A stretch of DNA of 64,000 nucleotides from Dioscorea cayenensis subsp. rotundata (lineage: Eukaryota; Streptophyta; Magnoliopsida; Dioscoreales; Dioscoreaceae), in NCBI RefSeq assembly GCF_009730915.1, contig NC_052475.1, forward strand, positions 25,295,016-25,359,015, written 5' to 3'. The translations under genes and the position numbers were made by a program. Under the pieces are notes generated by a model, which ran no database searches, was not told the DNA's origin, and saw only the letters and a list, made by a program, of their open reading frames with translations. Of this stretch, positions 36,501-50,000 are shown piece by piece; positions within the stretch are counted from its first letter, which is position 1; each line of letters begins with the position of its first letter.

Positions 36501-36569
36501 GGGCAGTCGGCGACAGCAAGCGGGCCGCGAGAAGGACAACCGAATGGGAGGGCGGAAGCTTAGCGCCAT
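30568..36569 (-). CDS. Plastid CRAL-TRIO (Sec14-like) lipid-transfer protein, with a frameshift
   Basis: Six exons: 36569-36438, 33245-33093, 32447-32300, 32021-31875, 30989-30867 and 30645-30568. Exon 1 codes a transit-like peptide ([19 protein letters not shown] ...). Then come the CRAL-TRIO N part ([20 protein letters not shown]), [49 protein letters not shown] and the end [13 protein letters not shown]. It resembles Arabidopsis At5g63060, a small phosphatidylinositol/lipid-transfer family protein of about 260 residues. All junctions are in phase 0 except that exon 3 is 148 bases, one too many. At DFLDV(K)|[16 protein letters not shown] the frame shifts by one base. The gene is otherwise intact, so this is either an assembly error or a fresh lesion. 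Intron 1 (33246-36437) contains a whole PPR gene on the same strand. Confidence 0.85.
33525..35750 (-). CDS. PLS-class PPR protein with E domain, nested in the Sec14 intron
   Basis: Single exon of 741 residues. A long series of PLS repeats ([80 protein letters not shown]) is followed by an E/E+ region ([64 protein letters not shown]). There is no DYW deaminase domain. PLS-E proteins select cytidines for C-to-U editing in plastids or mitochondria and rely on DYW proteins in trans. The start is uncertain: a second Met at residue 28 ([16 protein letters not shown]) is also plausible. The gene lies wholly within intron 1 of the Sec14-like gene, in the same direction. Confidence 0.87.
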   Translation of the reverse strand: MKKINLGGNHSGGTEYRYPNCIALCETMAQNSFSKLIPLLHKCRGEKELRHLLAPMIVLGLFKDSLVTREVVSWCSTGRIEMLQYAVLLLKQVDYTQPFLWNMVLRGYEQRNDQWKAIQLFYQMLFSFVIPDKFSFPFVLKACANARALKEGEKIHCRVMKSPKSMDLFVQDSLIFMYAKCGQINAARISFDTMPNKSLISWNSMIDGYVKQGDVSAAFKLFDSMPERDLFSWNVMIDGLGKRGLIDVARQLFDEMPERDAVSWNSMIDGYAKCGRMEDARTLFAEAPNKDVFTWSIMLNGFVECGKIEIAHNWFEKIPCKNIVTWNSLINGYAKHGNLAASRKLFELMPYRNLNSWNVILDALTKNGEIELACKIFNEMPTQDIFSWNTIIDGHAKLGKMNVAQELFDIMPIKDLVSWNAIITGYRQNGHAMEAIQMFTKMHLDGQKPNSLTLATVLSATADLGFLVQGRSVHAYIDRNQFPLDGIVGAALIDMYSKCGYVHMAKGIFNSITSKSIDHWNAILSGFAIHGYGSIAVSLFDVMEESPVQPDDITFISVLSACSHAGLLHAGHQYFEVMRLKYRITPKIQHYGCMVDLLGRSGHLEEAFSLVRNMPMRANDVVWRALLGAAKNHGNIEIAECAARHLTELVPHDSSSYVLLSNIYGCIGQCESARDMWKIMKERGIAKTPGCSFIELKGILHEFTAGDTSHPAAMDIYLLLSNLTHGLMLAGYVPDLKHSLC

Positions 36570-39500
36570 TTCTTGGGAGCGCGGGGAGAATGAGGCCAAG
36601 AACAAAGAAGCATGTAGAGTGGATAAACCATGAGACAACGGTGAACCATGAATGACGAAACTACTCCTTTTTACGAGCTTTTTTTATTTTTTTATTTATT
36701 TATTTTATTTTTTTATAATAAAAATGGATGAGCCAAAGTGTTATTGGGCCTTCAAAAAGGCCTTGTAACCAGCTACTTATGCCCAAGTAGCCCGTACGAG
36801 CACGTTCTGTAGATAGGAATATTGTTTTTTTATATAATAATAGTACATCATATTCAAATAAAATAATAATATAAAAGACCATTTATTATTTGTTCAGATT
36901 GACCGAGAGTTTATAATTTGTTCATATTTATTAGAAAAATAAATAAATATATATATAAAGATAAAATACAATTTTTAAAAAAACTGTTTATGTAGTTATT
37001 AGAAAAGAAAATTAACAAATATTTGAAAAAAAAAAATCACCACGCTTATCCTGGCAAAGCATATTATTTGAGATTTTCTTTATTCATTTCATATATATAT
37101 TCTTTTTAAATGTCATATTTTTTTGTGAGGAATTTTATCATCATTACTAGAAATTTTTTATAATCTTTATTTATTTATTTATTTTGATAAACATGAACGA
37201 ACCATATATTCAAAATCATAATTTTTTATTATAGAAGAGGAGAATAATGACATGTGTCAACTGATTTTAGGAGTGGTCATTTATATATTTATTTTTCACT
37301 CTCCATTAATTATCTTAGGATTCTTAGTCGAGATAATTAAAAGTAAAAGGATAGCTGTTTAGGTTTCATCAAACATATATTATAAACAAGTTACAGACAA
37401 GGGGCTACTTGTGTTTGGTTTAACTTGATAAAATAAATTTTTAAAAAAATATATGTAATAATAAATTATTATTTTAACCAAATGAGAAGTTAAGAGATTA
37501 ACTTTTATTTACAATATTGGTTAAAGTGTGTGGCTTACCATTTTATAAAATAAATTTATAAATAAATTTTTTTATATTGATTTTCTAATAATAATAATAA
37601 TAATAATAATAAAGGCATGTGACCGTAGCCCCTGAAACAAAGACAAGACTAGCGCAGCTTCAAATGAGCATAGACAGAACACCAACTTTAGAGACAACTG
37701 GTCAGTTTTGGCCCCTCACCTCTACTCTGATTGCTGTCTTGCTCTCATGTCATCCAACTTGCTATAGATTTGAATCCCTTGATTAATTAAAAGACAAATA
37801 TTAATTATTACTATTATTATTATAATAATAACTGTTATGAATATTAGAGTGTCTCATGTTTATTATATAATCTAGTTTTTAGAAGATTGACAAAAATTTC
37901 AGAAAACAAATCAGAGGTGCACTGTGTAAATTGGTTTTCTCTTTGTACTTTGATTCACAGTTAAACATGATGACATGATGTAGTACGTGAAGGTTTTTCT
38001 ATTTCCATATCATCTGTGTTTACTGTTTAGAATATCAACAGAATGTATGAATTGTAGCTGAGATTTTGAAAGTATGAAACTGTATCTCTCGTTGTTTGCA
38101 CTTGCTTTCTTGATTTGTTTACTCATTATTCAACAACGTGCTTGCCTCTGTGTGTATATATATATGTCTATGACCTTCCAACCTACAATCCTATATAGCT
38201 AGCCAACACAAAGCACAGAAGGAGTGATAATGACAATGATGATGATGATGATGATGATGGCATCGCAAACATCACGGCATGAGAATGAAACCCCAACCAA
38301 CCAGCAACATGATTAACTAGATGATGAAACATGTAACAAAGAACACATGCATGTAATAATAATTGATTATTCACAGTATTAGTGACAAGTGAGAACCAGT
38401 GTTTACACTGTCTAATTAATTAACTTGTGTTTTCTATTTTTTTTATTTTTTACACTAACTGTTGTTTTCAATGTAATCTCATGTACGCTAGCTAGATCAA
38501 ATGGGTAAAACTGATCAATCTTTCCTTTATGTGATGTATTCATTTCTATTAAAGAAAAAGTAACACAAATGATGATTAACTGTTGATCTTCAGTAAAAGT
38601 GTTTGGTCAAGTGTAACAACATCCTCTGTGTTCTCTTTTGGTCTACATTATTTAGTATTATGCCACTGTACTACTGTTACTTCTATTGTGAAAACCAAGG
38701 AAAGATGTTTTGAATAAAACTAGAAGAGAAGAAGGATTATAAACTACTTTGCTTGTTTCTTTTATTGAGAGCAAGAGTCAATTCCATTTCCTTGTTTCTT
38801 AAAATGAAGACATTCCATATGATATATTCTTTTGCACTCTTCTTTTCATGCGTGGGAGTAGGCATGTGTGGGTGACTTGTATAATGGGACTAGTCTATAT
38901 GCTCTTTCTTGGAAGGCATGCACTTCATATATCTTTTTCTTTTCTTCTTTACTTCTTTTTCCCTCCAAGATAACAAAGATACCTTTTCCTTTTGAGGACT
39001 GCACTACTACTTCACTACCACACAAGTTTTTCTTTTTTTCCTCTGAATGAAGTTGTTATAAATCTAAGTTCAAATTGGTCAAATCAAAAAGGTTAGTTGT
39101 TGCTTCATAGTTTCTGATGCATTTCTTAAGGATTAAAAAAACACACACACACACACACACAGAAAATACAGCCAGCTTTTTGGTGTCTCTTGATCCATCA
39201 TTTCTTCTTTTTTCTGTGAATTTTTATAAAAGCAAATGCAGAAAAAGATCACAGATGGTTCTTCTTGTGGTTCCAGCCTCCAGCAATGTGGTCAAAAGTC
39301 TTTAACTGCTGAAGTCTGATCAGTAGTACATGAAGGGACCTCAACTTAGAATCCTTATCAAACACGTACACTAATTAACAAACTACTCCATGTTAATGAA
39401 TATGAATGCCATTAACTGATAAAGAAGAAACTCTAGAGAGAAGTCTGAAATGGTCTTCAGAATGAAAGCATAACAGATAAAAGATTCTCCACATATATAT

Positions 39501-42500
39501 TCTTAGTTGAGATGTGGGACTAGCCACTAGCCTTGATGGAATTGAACTAGAAATTCAACTTTAATCTATTGTTAGTTGACTGCAAGGTGCATGCAAGGCC
39601 TGGTCGGTTTGAAAAACTTTAGCCATTTTAATGCCCTCTTAATTAAGTGTATGTTTACAGGCGTTAGTTCTTTATGTGGTTGAGGTTCAGACATGCAAGT
39701 TAATTAGTTGAGTAGTGAGCTCTTTTGGCATTGGGAAAAGGTGATGCCAATAAAATGTCATTAATCCCAGTGATAGTGCTTGGTTGGTGAGAGAGATGGG
39801 GGTGGCTTGCACATGTCTGTCAAGCTTAAATTAAGCTTCAGCCATACTTATGCATTTAATATAAAGGGTCCAGTCATTAATTAAGTGTCCAAAGTGGCAA
39901 AGGTGTAGAAATATTAGGGATAGCTTCTTTTTAAAATGACACTCATTTGAGAGTTTTTTTTATTAGGATTTAGTCCTGTCTTTCATTCTTCTGTAATTTC
40001 CTTGCATTTATATATAATTGAGAAAAGTGAATATAACATAATGTGTATTAATTAAATTAAAAAAAAAAGGTTAAGGTCAAAATATATGACATGAGATATT
40101 GTAAGTTATGCACACAAGGGTAAAATCGATCCACATCCAAAAAAATCAATTCAATGGTAAGAGTTAGCTCCACCTTAATTATATGTACATGATCACTCTC
40201 CCAATCAGTCGATATAGGACTAAAGGGTCTATTACAAAAACATTAAAAAAAAAAAAAATTAGTCGTGGAGCTACAAGATAAAAATCAAATAGAGAACAAT
40301 CGTCTCATATAAGTAATAAAAAAGATAATTAGCACCTTTGAGCGAATAGAGGCAACTAAATATTTAAGAGACTCTATTTTACATAAGTTAATTATTTAAA
40401 ACAAATGTATCTCATAATTACTTTTTTTAAATATTAATATAACTACAAACATATCATTATACATGTGTATTTGTTTAAAATATCCACTTCAGCAAAAACC
40501 AAAGTTTGATAACATTAAATAGTTTTCTTTTTCTTCAATCATAATAAATTATCGAGAGGAAGAATTAATTATAAATTTTTTAGATGATTGCAAAAAACCT
40601 TTTTTCTCATGCGAGTGCTTGACCCTCGCTCGATGGTTAATTAAATATAATATATTTAAGAGTTAAGACTACGCGGAATCAATTAAGAAAAATTAGTTAA
40701 ATAAAAATAATCATGGTTAACAAAAAAGCAAAATTTCATCAAATTAAGGTATCATTTTCATTTTAATTTTTCTCATTAAAGTCTCATTTTGATTGACAGC
40801 TTTGCACATGAAATAACTATGACTAATCAGTTGTCCACAAAGATAATTAAAGATCATCTACAACCTGTCTGCAATTTGACAGATGACAAAAACCTGCATA
40901 TAAAAGATTTATGTGACGCTCAGGACGTGCTAACTTCCTGCATTACTTTAGTCCTTAAAAACTCATTCAATATGTCCTTAATTTCTCTTGTAAACTTAAA
41001 CTTGTAAACATCACCACCTTTTTTAAAAAAAAAAGAAGACCAGTCAGCTGTCCCTGTAAAATAATAAACAAGTGCAGGAACTATGTAATAATGTAAACTA
41101 ATCCAAAGTCCTCAGTTAACAAATCCAAGGAGAGCTTAATTACCAAGAAGTGGACATTAATGAAGGTGAAGAGACCTTTTGACTATTCTCTGATATCATG
41201 TGCAATGAATAAGCATATCTATATATATATATATATATATATAATGTAGAAAGACTTAATTATTAGACTTGGTTGAGTGAATATGAGAGTGATGAATCTA
41301 TTCCTCAGTCCAAGCCACAGCACACAGCACATCAATGGAAACTGGAAACTGGAAAGCATTTGGTTCCACACTTCCACTGATGAGAAGTGTTTATGCTTTG
41401 CATCTCTCATCTTGGTTGGGTTGTGGCCCAATATTCTATTCTTATGAGTTTTACTTTTGAATACTGAGAAGAAGAGAGCAGTGAGAATGAGTGGGTCTTT
41501 CATCTATGTGCCAAAGAAATACAAAAACTATATATATATATATATATATAGGGTGAGATAAAGAGTGCTCAGGAAGTGGCCAGCATAATTGCCAGAGACC
41601 ATCCATTATAAAAGATCCTTGAAATAGGCCCCCCGACTTGGTGCATGGTGCACCCATTAACTTTCTTTTGTACCTATCTTTCTTCTAATATACACATGTA
41701 TATCAACCACTGGTTTGACCTCTATGATTACTGTCATTTGTTTATCATATTTGCACCCTTTGTATTGCTTTCAATTATAGCGAAAATTTCCTCTTTTCTT
41801 TTTCTTGTATGGTTTTGTTTTCCTATGAGATATTTCATATCTGAAAATATTTTATGTAGCTAACAAACTTTTAATTTATTAACACTGAATTTTGGATAAA
41901 GTGTTTGTGTTTTAACTAAAAGGCGAATTTGAGTCTCAATTTACATAGAATGAGAATACAGATGAATAACCAATTTATTAACTCTTTATATACATTAAAA
42001 AAATATGGCTTATTTACATTCGTTAAAAATATATGTTTATATATATTTTTCATGTAAAGAGTGTATGTTCTTTATGAGATTAATCTTAATGTAATAACCG
42101 AATTAAGTTATTACTTTTTAAAGATAATTCTTCTTGTCAATGAATATATATATATAAACTGTACATATATAGAAAAATAAAAAGCAAATAAACTTTGGTT
42201 TATTATTTTAACAATTAATTGGTTAGTGTAATAGAGAACATCTAGGGAAGTGAAAAAGCAATAGCACAACAAATAAATAAGTAAATAAATAAATAAATAG
42301 AGGGAGGCCAGCAAGATGAAGCCTTAATCTTCATCCTTAAAGGCTAAAAGAAAGGAACAAAAAATGGGGGAAAACCACAAGAGAAGGGCCTGCACGTACA
42401 AAAAAAATGAAAAGAAGAGATGGACAAAAGTTAAAGTCGCCACACGCTGGCCCATCTCTGTAAGCAAGCTGTTGCTCTACTTTCATCAAGTATCTCCTCT

Positions 42501-43159
42501 GCATTTAATTTTAATTAATGGTGGAATAAATGGCTGAAATAAATTAGATAAGATACTATTAGACGCTTTGATTTTGTTTAAAAAATATACTAATTAACTT
42601 CATTATTCCATATCTTAAATGATTTATATATGGAAATTAATTAAAATATATATATATATATATATACACAAAGAAAAAGCTGTCTGATATCTTGGCAATA
42701 AATAAAACTAATGATTTCAACTCCCCCTTATAAAATCTCTTTAAAACTCATCCCCCATGCCCACATGGAGAAAACTCTAAAAAACTCCATTCTCAACAAG
42801 TCCTTTCCTATTTTCATATTAGACTCATGCTTGAAAATTCTATCTGTCAGAGCCTGAGACCACTAAAATAGATAGAGAGAGGAGAGAGAGAGAGAGAGAG
42901 ATTGTGTTCATAGTGAGGTTGTTTGGACTTTGGAAATGGTGAGAGAGTTGTTGTGAATTGAATTCTATGAATAGTTAATTTTGGTGGGCATTGCTTGAAG
43001 TGAGAGTTTAGTGTTCTTGAGGACAAAAACAAGGGAGGTTTTTAATGCTTAACAAAGAGAGCAGCAGCATATGATCACTCAGGAAGAAGACAACCACACC
43101 AATGTACTCAGATACAGACATCTCTAGAAGAGGAATCACAGCTTCAAAATTCCTCAAAA
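36570..43159. other. Gene-poor AT-rich region
   Basis: At its left end is the promoter of the Sec14-like gene, with a TGGGCC-type site II box near 36745. From about 36800 to 42800 no gene is recognised. There are A/T runs, a GAT repeat at about 38237-38260, CA repeats near 39138-39160, an AAGCTT inverted pair near 39825-39840, and TA runs near 41219-41242 and 41529-41550. The last 400 bases or so are the probable promoter and leader of the neprosin gene, with a GA repeat at about 42880-42900. I looked for well-known plant microRNA sequences and saw none. Confidence 0.5.
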
Positions 43160-45805
43160 ATGGCCTCTAGCTACACAAAACTTTCTCCAATAATTGACAT
43201 CCTTGTTCTTTTCCTTCTTCTTGTTTCCATTACTCTGTACTCATTCACTTCTACAGCAGCAACAACTACAAACACCACCACTAAGTCTGCTGAAGAGTTT
43301 TACAAGTTTTCCAGGATAAGAGCTCATCTTAAGAAGCTCAACAAGCCTTATCTGAAGATAATCCAGGCACACATATATATATATATATATATATATCTCT
43401 CTTTTGGCTTCAGCTGGTTGCTGTCATTGCTGGTTTTTAATTTTCTTTCTTTCTTTTTCATGCTTTTGCAGAGTCCTGATGGTGATATCATAGACTGTGT
43501 TCCATCCCACCTCCAGCCAGCATTTGATCATCCAAAACTCAAAGGACAGAAACCATTGGTATAAATTTTATTCTCTTATCTTGAAAATATCACTTCTTTT
43601 ATAGATTATTGTCTTGTTTTTTTTTAGTATTATCTTTCTTGTTAATTTGCAGGATCCACCAGAGAGGCCAAAAGGACATTATAACTCAACAACAACTGAT
43701 CATGTCTTGAATGACAGCATCCAACAGTGGAGAGTTTCCGGTGAGTCATGCCCGGAAGGGACCATTCCCATTAGAAGAACTACTGAAGAAGATATCTTGA
43801 GAGCTAGCTCTATTAGGAGATTTGGGAAGAAAACAGTTACAAGAGTTCGTCGTGATTCCACTGCCAGTGGTCATGAGGTTAATTAGCTTTTTCCATTCTC
43901 TTTCTCTCTTCTCATACTATTCAAAAGTAACATTTTTTATTTATTTATTTGTTTAATTAAATGCATATATATATATACTTGTGAAAATTTCTAAAGAATC
44001 CAAGAGAGAACCGAGGGCATGCATTGTATTGTTTAAGAAGATACCAACACCAACTGGAGCATCTAAGAGGACTTAAGAACAAAAATGAGGCATTTGACTT
44101 GACTAGTTTATTGTTATACACTTGTGTGGTAACTTATAAACAACAGGTTCTGGTAGAGGTACTCCAGGAACCAAATTTCAAAACCCAAAGCTTTGCTTAT
44201 TTCCTATTGAGAGATTAGTTAGAAATCTTATATAGTAGTAATGCTAGCCATTTAAGAGCTTCAGAGAAACAAGTTTTTTTTTTAATGTGTTATGTACCTA
44301 ATCTATTTGATTAATTATGGGTTTCAGCATGCAGTTGGGTATGTAATGGGAGAGCAGTATTATGGAGCCAAAGCTGGTTTGAATGTCTGGGCTCCAAGAG
44401 TGGCAAGCTCATCTGAGTTTAGCTTATCACAAATATGGGTCATCTCTGGTTCCTTTGGTGATGACCTCAACACTATTGAAGCTGGATGGCAGGTATAATT
44501 ACTTTTTTTTTTTTTTTTACACATGTAAAATTAACTTTATTTAACGCTCAACTTTTTTTTTTTAAAATCCAGATTAGTCCACAGCTATATGGAGATAACA
44601 GTCCTAGGTTCTTTACTTATTGGACAGTAAGTAACATAGTACCATAAATAAATTGCAACAACAAAAGATATGGTTATAATTGATCATCATAAATCATAAT
44701 GTAATGGTTGATGCTGCAGACTGATGCATATCAAGCTACAGGCTGCTACAACCTCTTGTGCTCTGGTTTTGTGCAAACAAACAATGAGATTGCAATTGGC
44801 GCAGCCATCTCCCCCACATCAACTTTCAAAGGTCACCAATTTGACATCAGCCTGCTTGTTTGGAAGGTACTTCTTTTTGTTCTTAATTAGATTCAATTTA
44901 AGATTAATCAAATCAACCATATAATTATAGGGGGAAAGAAAAAAAGTAAGAAAGAAACAAAAGCATAGTGGTGGGTTTGTGCTTGGCTGCCATGTTTTGC
45001 TTTCCAATGAGTAGTTGCTTTTGAATAGCGATGTGAAATGGAATAGAGAGGGGGTGTCTCTCCTTGGTGGAAGTTTGAAATGATAAAAAAGGCAGTTAAG
45101 TTGCTGCATGTCTGGTCTCAACTCAAAACCTGAAGCACTGCAAAGATGCCCACATAGTACTTACTAATGGTGCTAATCCAATCAGTTAGAGCCATCCTTC
45201 TTATCCATCATCAAAATGAGCTGGATGTACACGTGATTACCTGCATTATGTCCCACATTCACTCTTTGTTTCCTATGTTTGTCCGAACTTACATGGCCTT
45301 CTCTGCCTGAGTGACTGATGCCTCAAACACCAAGACATTAACTGTTATTAGGACTACTACTAACTACTAATCTTATGATTTTTACCTTTGATATGTATGT
45401 ATGTATGTATATATATATATATAACAGGACCCGAAACACGGGCACTGGTGGCTGGAATTTGGGTCAGGGTTGCTGGTGGGCTACTGGCCGTGGTGGTTGT
45501 TCAGTCACTTGGCAAAACATGCAAGTATGGTGCAATTCGGAGGTGAAATAGTTAACAGTGGTTCATCAGGAATGCACACGGCTACACAGATGGGAAGTGG
45601 TCATTTCTCCGGCGAAGGTTTCGCTAGAGCCTCATACTTTCGTAATCTCGAAGTCGTCGACTGGGATAACAGTTTGATACCCTTAAACAATCTTCGGCTA
45701 TTGGCTGATCATCCTAATTGCTATGACATCCGGGGAGGTTATAACAGACCCTGGGGACATTATTTCTACTATGGAGGTCCTGGAAGGAACGTCAGGTGTC
45801 CTTAA
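43160..45805 (+). CDS. Neprosin-domain (DUF239/DUF4409) secreted protein
   Basis: Seven exons, 43160-43366, 43472-43558, 43653-43877, 44328-44492, 44573-44626, 44720-44866 and 45428-45805, all in phase 0, give 420 residues, the usual length. A signal peptide (IIDILVLFLLLVSITLYSF) is followed by the activation-peptide-like DUF4409 part (RAHLKKLNKPYLKIIQ|SPDGDIIDCV, KGHYN). The neprosin domain has GAKAGLNVWAPRV, FSLSQIWV, IEAGWQ, YGDNSPRFFTYWT, TGCYNLLCSGFVQ, VGYWPWWLF, FGGEI and the C-terminal GPGRNVRCP. Neprosin is a glutamic endopeptidase; the Glu in IEAGW and in FGGEI probably form the catalytic pair, by recall. The first intron has a GC donor (CAG|GCACAC) and is 105 bases without a stop in frame. 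Confidence 0.9.
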
Positions 45806-47018
45806 GTTTGTGGTGCTGGTTTTCTTAAAGGGCAGAGGTGATTGAGTGATTGATTATTATTATTATTATTATTACTATTATTATTACATCACAACTTATT
45901 TAGGTTCTTGTAAATTTCAAAGAACCTAAGATTCATATATATAGTGAATATAAATACTTTTGTCTTGTGTTCAACTCAAGATTCAAATGAAATTTTAAAA
46001 GAACTTAGATCATTTATGTAGATACAAGTATCAGTTTTTGTTTACCCATCTGCATTTGAAAACAGACTTCATAAATATATATATATATATATATATATGA
46101 AAATCAATTTAAAAAAAATTTTTTTTTTGAGGGAAGCAATCAGCATAACAACTAGTAATACATGCTCAAACAAATGCATATAAATAACCTTGTCGGATAA
46201 AATTAATGTTCCTGCAGAATATCATTTAAGTGTATGGACATGATGGTTGGTGCTATGATGAATATAGCTTTACATGCATATGCCAGAACATAAATGAAGA
46301 GACCTTACAGGTTAGTATAGTCATGATCAAGAAAATCAGTAAAGAAGATCTTAGGATATCCACTGAACAGGACAACCATTCTTTACTATCCACACAGAAA
46401 CAATGGTTGTAAATTGCAATCAATTTCCCAAAAACAAAGTCCACCACAAGCAGAAGAGATTGATCTCATACAGACAAAAAGTAAGCTCAGTGTTACAGTA
46501 AGTAACAACTGAAGTTTAATTTATCCACTTTTTTCTCAGAAAAAAAAAAAAAAGTCTAAGCATTCAGGTGTATGAACAATGATCTAAATCAGTCTGACCA
46601 GTACCGACTCCGCGTATCAAAAATACACTACAAACATTTGTACAGAGAGATCAGGGAAGGTCAGTCATACTAATAAATATTACCGCGCACCAACAGCATT
46701 GAATGCAGGTAGAATGAATTCTCTGGCTTTTGAATCTCCTCTCTTTTTGGTGGACATCCTGTCATCAGATAAAACGTTTGATCTCGGACAAAGGGGCTAC
46801 CTACCTGCAGTGGGGACAAGTTCATGGAATAATACATCCATTTTTCTCCGAGTACGTGTACAATTGATATACCACGATTTGTTGATTAGGTCAAGAAGTC
46901 CACATAACATTTGAAACTACAAAGTTAGGCAGTTCATGTAATAATAAATCGATATACCGAACCATATATATATACCACACTGTGGGCAGATTTTGCTTGT
47001 TTGTTCCACTCCAGTTTA
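45806..47018. other. Convergent 3' region, neprosin and membrane protein genes
   Basis: Probably two 3' UTRs. A TTA repeat lies at about 45857-45887 and a TA run at about 46077-46098. No gene is recognised. Confidence 0.45.
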
Positions 47019-50000
47019 CTATGGTGTTTGGTAAGACCTAGGAAAGAACTTTGACAGCAGGAAGTGCTTCATCTTGAATATTAGGGGGAAGAGGGCATAG
47101 CAAGGGATGTGCAGCACCGCCACCAGCAAATACCTGTGAAGGAATAATACCAAGGGATTAATAATCTGAATAAGCAAGTGTGAAATACCCATTGGCTACT
47201 CTAGTACTAAATCTTCTTGACTTGCTGCAACTTTAAATTTTATATTTTCCATGATCAAAACAAACATATACAGGACGTATAACATAACATTAATCAGATT
47301 AATTTTGAGATTTGTGCAGTCAAATCCAAATGGTTTAATACTTTTGAAGTTTAAATTCTGTGCAGTTGATAAGAATTTAGAACACTTGATAAAAGGAATA
47401 AGCAAGTTAGCAACTCACAAAAAGCTCCATAAGGAGAACAATTTAACAAGGTAAATGGCTCGAGGAAGAACGAAAAGAGATGAATGGTAAGTTTGCTCTT
47501 CTACTTATTCACCAAGCAGCAAAAGGTATCATCCATGTATCAGTCTCAATATGGTTTGCCTCCCAATTTAAAAAAGCATTTATACTAGGCAAACTCTCAT
47601 TGTGAAAAGTTTAGTTGCTTCAGGGAAAAATGTCTATGTATGCTAGAGTTGCCTCCAAGAAAATAGTTGATTTTGTTTAACAATAGATCTGAACTAATCT
47701 ATAGGAGATCTTTGTCAGCAGAAGGTGGAAGGGCATACCATACTGGGGCAAGGTCTGATGACAAGTCCAGAAATGGGTAAGGCCACCTGTAAAGCAAAGA
47801 CGAGCAATGTAGTTTGCACACAAAGGAGAGTTTGCTTGAATTGAAATAAAGAAGTTGATAAAACTCAATATTACCATAGTGAGACACAGCCATGAACAAT
47901 CCATTGGAAGATGACATACAGTGATGTCCATATTAGGAAGTAGGATATCCGAAACCAGGGAAAGCGCTAGCAAAATCATCAAAATGATATGATCAATGAT
48001 GAAATTAGCAATAAAAAAAGACAACGCAAACACATAGGTCAAGAAAGGTGTAGGGATTTACAAATGAATTTAAAAAGTATCACCAAGTAGGAAGACTGCA
48101 TTGATTGAATGCATACCAACCAAAAACTGCAACAAAGAAAACATGCTTTCTCAGTAAAAACTAAAAGGACCCAAATTGTTAGAACAAAACACAAGCAAAA
48201 GAACATGACTTGAGGACATAATTCCATATTTAGTTATCTGACTCTCTTTCCATCTACTAAGTTCATGAAAACTTTTCAATTCCACGTTTCATTCAGGCAA
48301 GGCATACTAACATATTCAAAAGCCGCATCCCTTACATTCCTAAAGCCATAGACTCTCAATACCAGCATTTTATCCAATCCGAAGCCTCTGCATCACTTGT
48401 TATGTACACTTCACAGTTCACACAGCACTGACTTGTAGTTCATGGATCTTAAAAAGAAATATATAAAAATCTCCAACTCATAATTAACTTCGTCCATAAT
48501 CTATTATGACCCTTGCTCAAATATTTATCAGCCATATAACCTTTAAGTCTTTCCATAATTTAGAGGGGCATTTTCCCAATTCCTCTCTGTTAGAGGAAAG
48601 GAAGAGGCAAATGCAGGCCATATCAATAGGGAAGAACTCAAAGTCGGACTTTTGTCTTAAAAACTCACATCTAAACTTTGCATTTCCATAATGCTCATCA
48701 AAGCTAAAGGAAAATATTACCAGGAATATCACAACACGACATCTGATGAACAGTAACTCTCACTTCAGATTAAGTGATTGCTTGGAGCATTTAACGCCAA
48801 ATTGAACCAAAACAGACTAGGAATCAAAACCTGAAATTATTCACTTACAAAATTCAGGTCATGGTCCTTCATGGATAAAAAAGGGTAAAGGATAAACCAG
48901 AAGACACAGTCGGTGAGAATCACTGCCCCTGCATTTGTCTGTTAAAGATGAAAAAAGAACAAAGTCATATTGCATTGCTTCAAAGAAAGTTTCATATATA
49001 TTAATAAAATGAGACAATATGGCAAAAGATGGATAGATCATTTGCAAATTTGCTTCTGCATGTCTATGTTTGTGTTCTCTGATAAGAGCAGTCAATAGTA
49101 AACAAAACTGCTAGATTGTTTAACTGGAAGGCCAAACTCTTAGTGCTCCTTTTTTTTTCTTGAAAACATGGACAAACTGCTAGGCCTGTTTCAATATGCC
49201 TACTTACAAGACTAGATGGTTGGCAGGAATGATGTTTGTAGCAACAATTTCAAATATAATAGTATAAAAGGATATTATTTGTGCATTAGGTGCATTTAAA
49301 TGTAAATTACCTGGTAGATAATTTGGAAGGCATAACCCCAAAATCCAGCAACTTCACGAGCATTATCTTCTCGAGGGATAGGAAAAATCTTAGTCATGCA
49401 TTGTTCATTGTCTTCATTTGTAGGTGCAACATAAGTGCCTCGCTCTTCATCTACCCTTTCATGATCAACCTTATCACCACCAACTTTATTGTGATATTGA
49501 TGGATTCCATAGATGGACAACAATGAACCAAGCTGAAAGAAAACCCATGATCTCTAAGCAACATTAAAAACGGAAATAAAGGAACACATATAACTAAGCT
49601 AATATTCATACAGATACCATCGAAGGTCATGTTCTTGATAATTATTACCAATAGAACATAATATACGATTAACTGAAAAGAGTTATCAAGACGAAACTTA
49701 CCCCAAAATAAACAATAACCAGTGTGAAAGTCCACCTATTCAATTTAACAGCCAACAACAACAACAACATAAAAACATCAGCCGAATAGAAATCCAGTTC
49801 TAAATAGAAATCTGAGCAAGAATTTAGGCAATATAAGCTATCACCATCAACAACCAAGTAAACAAAACTAGATCAAAAATCAAAAGTGGTTAGCTTACTG
49901 AGTGTAGTAGTAAAATATGCCCCCTCCATCCACCACAACATTGACAATCAACAATGGTAAAAGAAGAAAGAAAGCTAAAACTCGGAAAGCCAAGAGCCAA

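Noticed and set aside
43367-43432. GT donor at about 43433 in place of the GC donor of neprosin intron 1
   Set aside because: It keeps the frame but leaves an intron of only 39 bases, too short for normal plant splicing, and adds a translated TA microsatellite.
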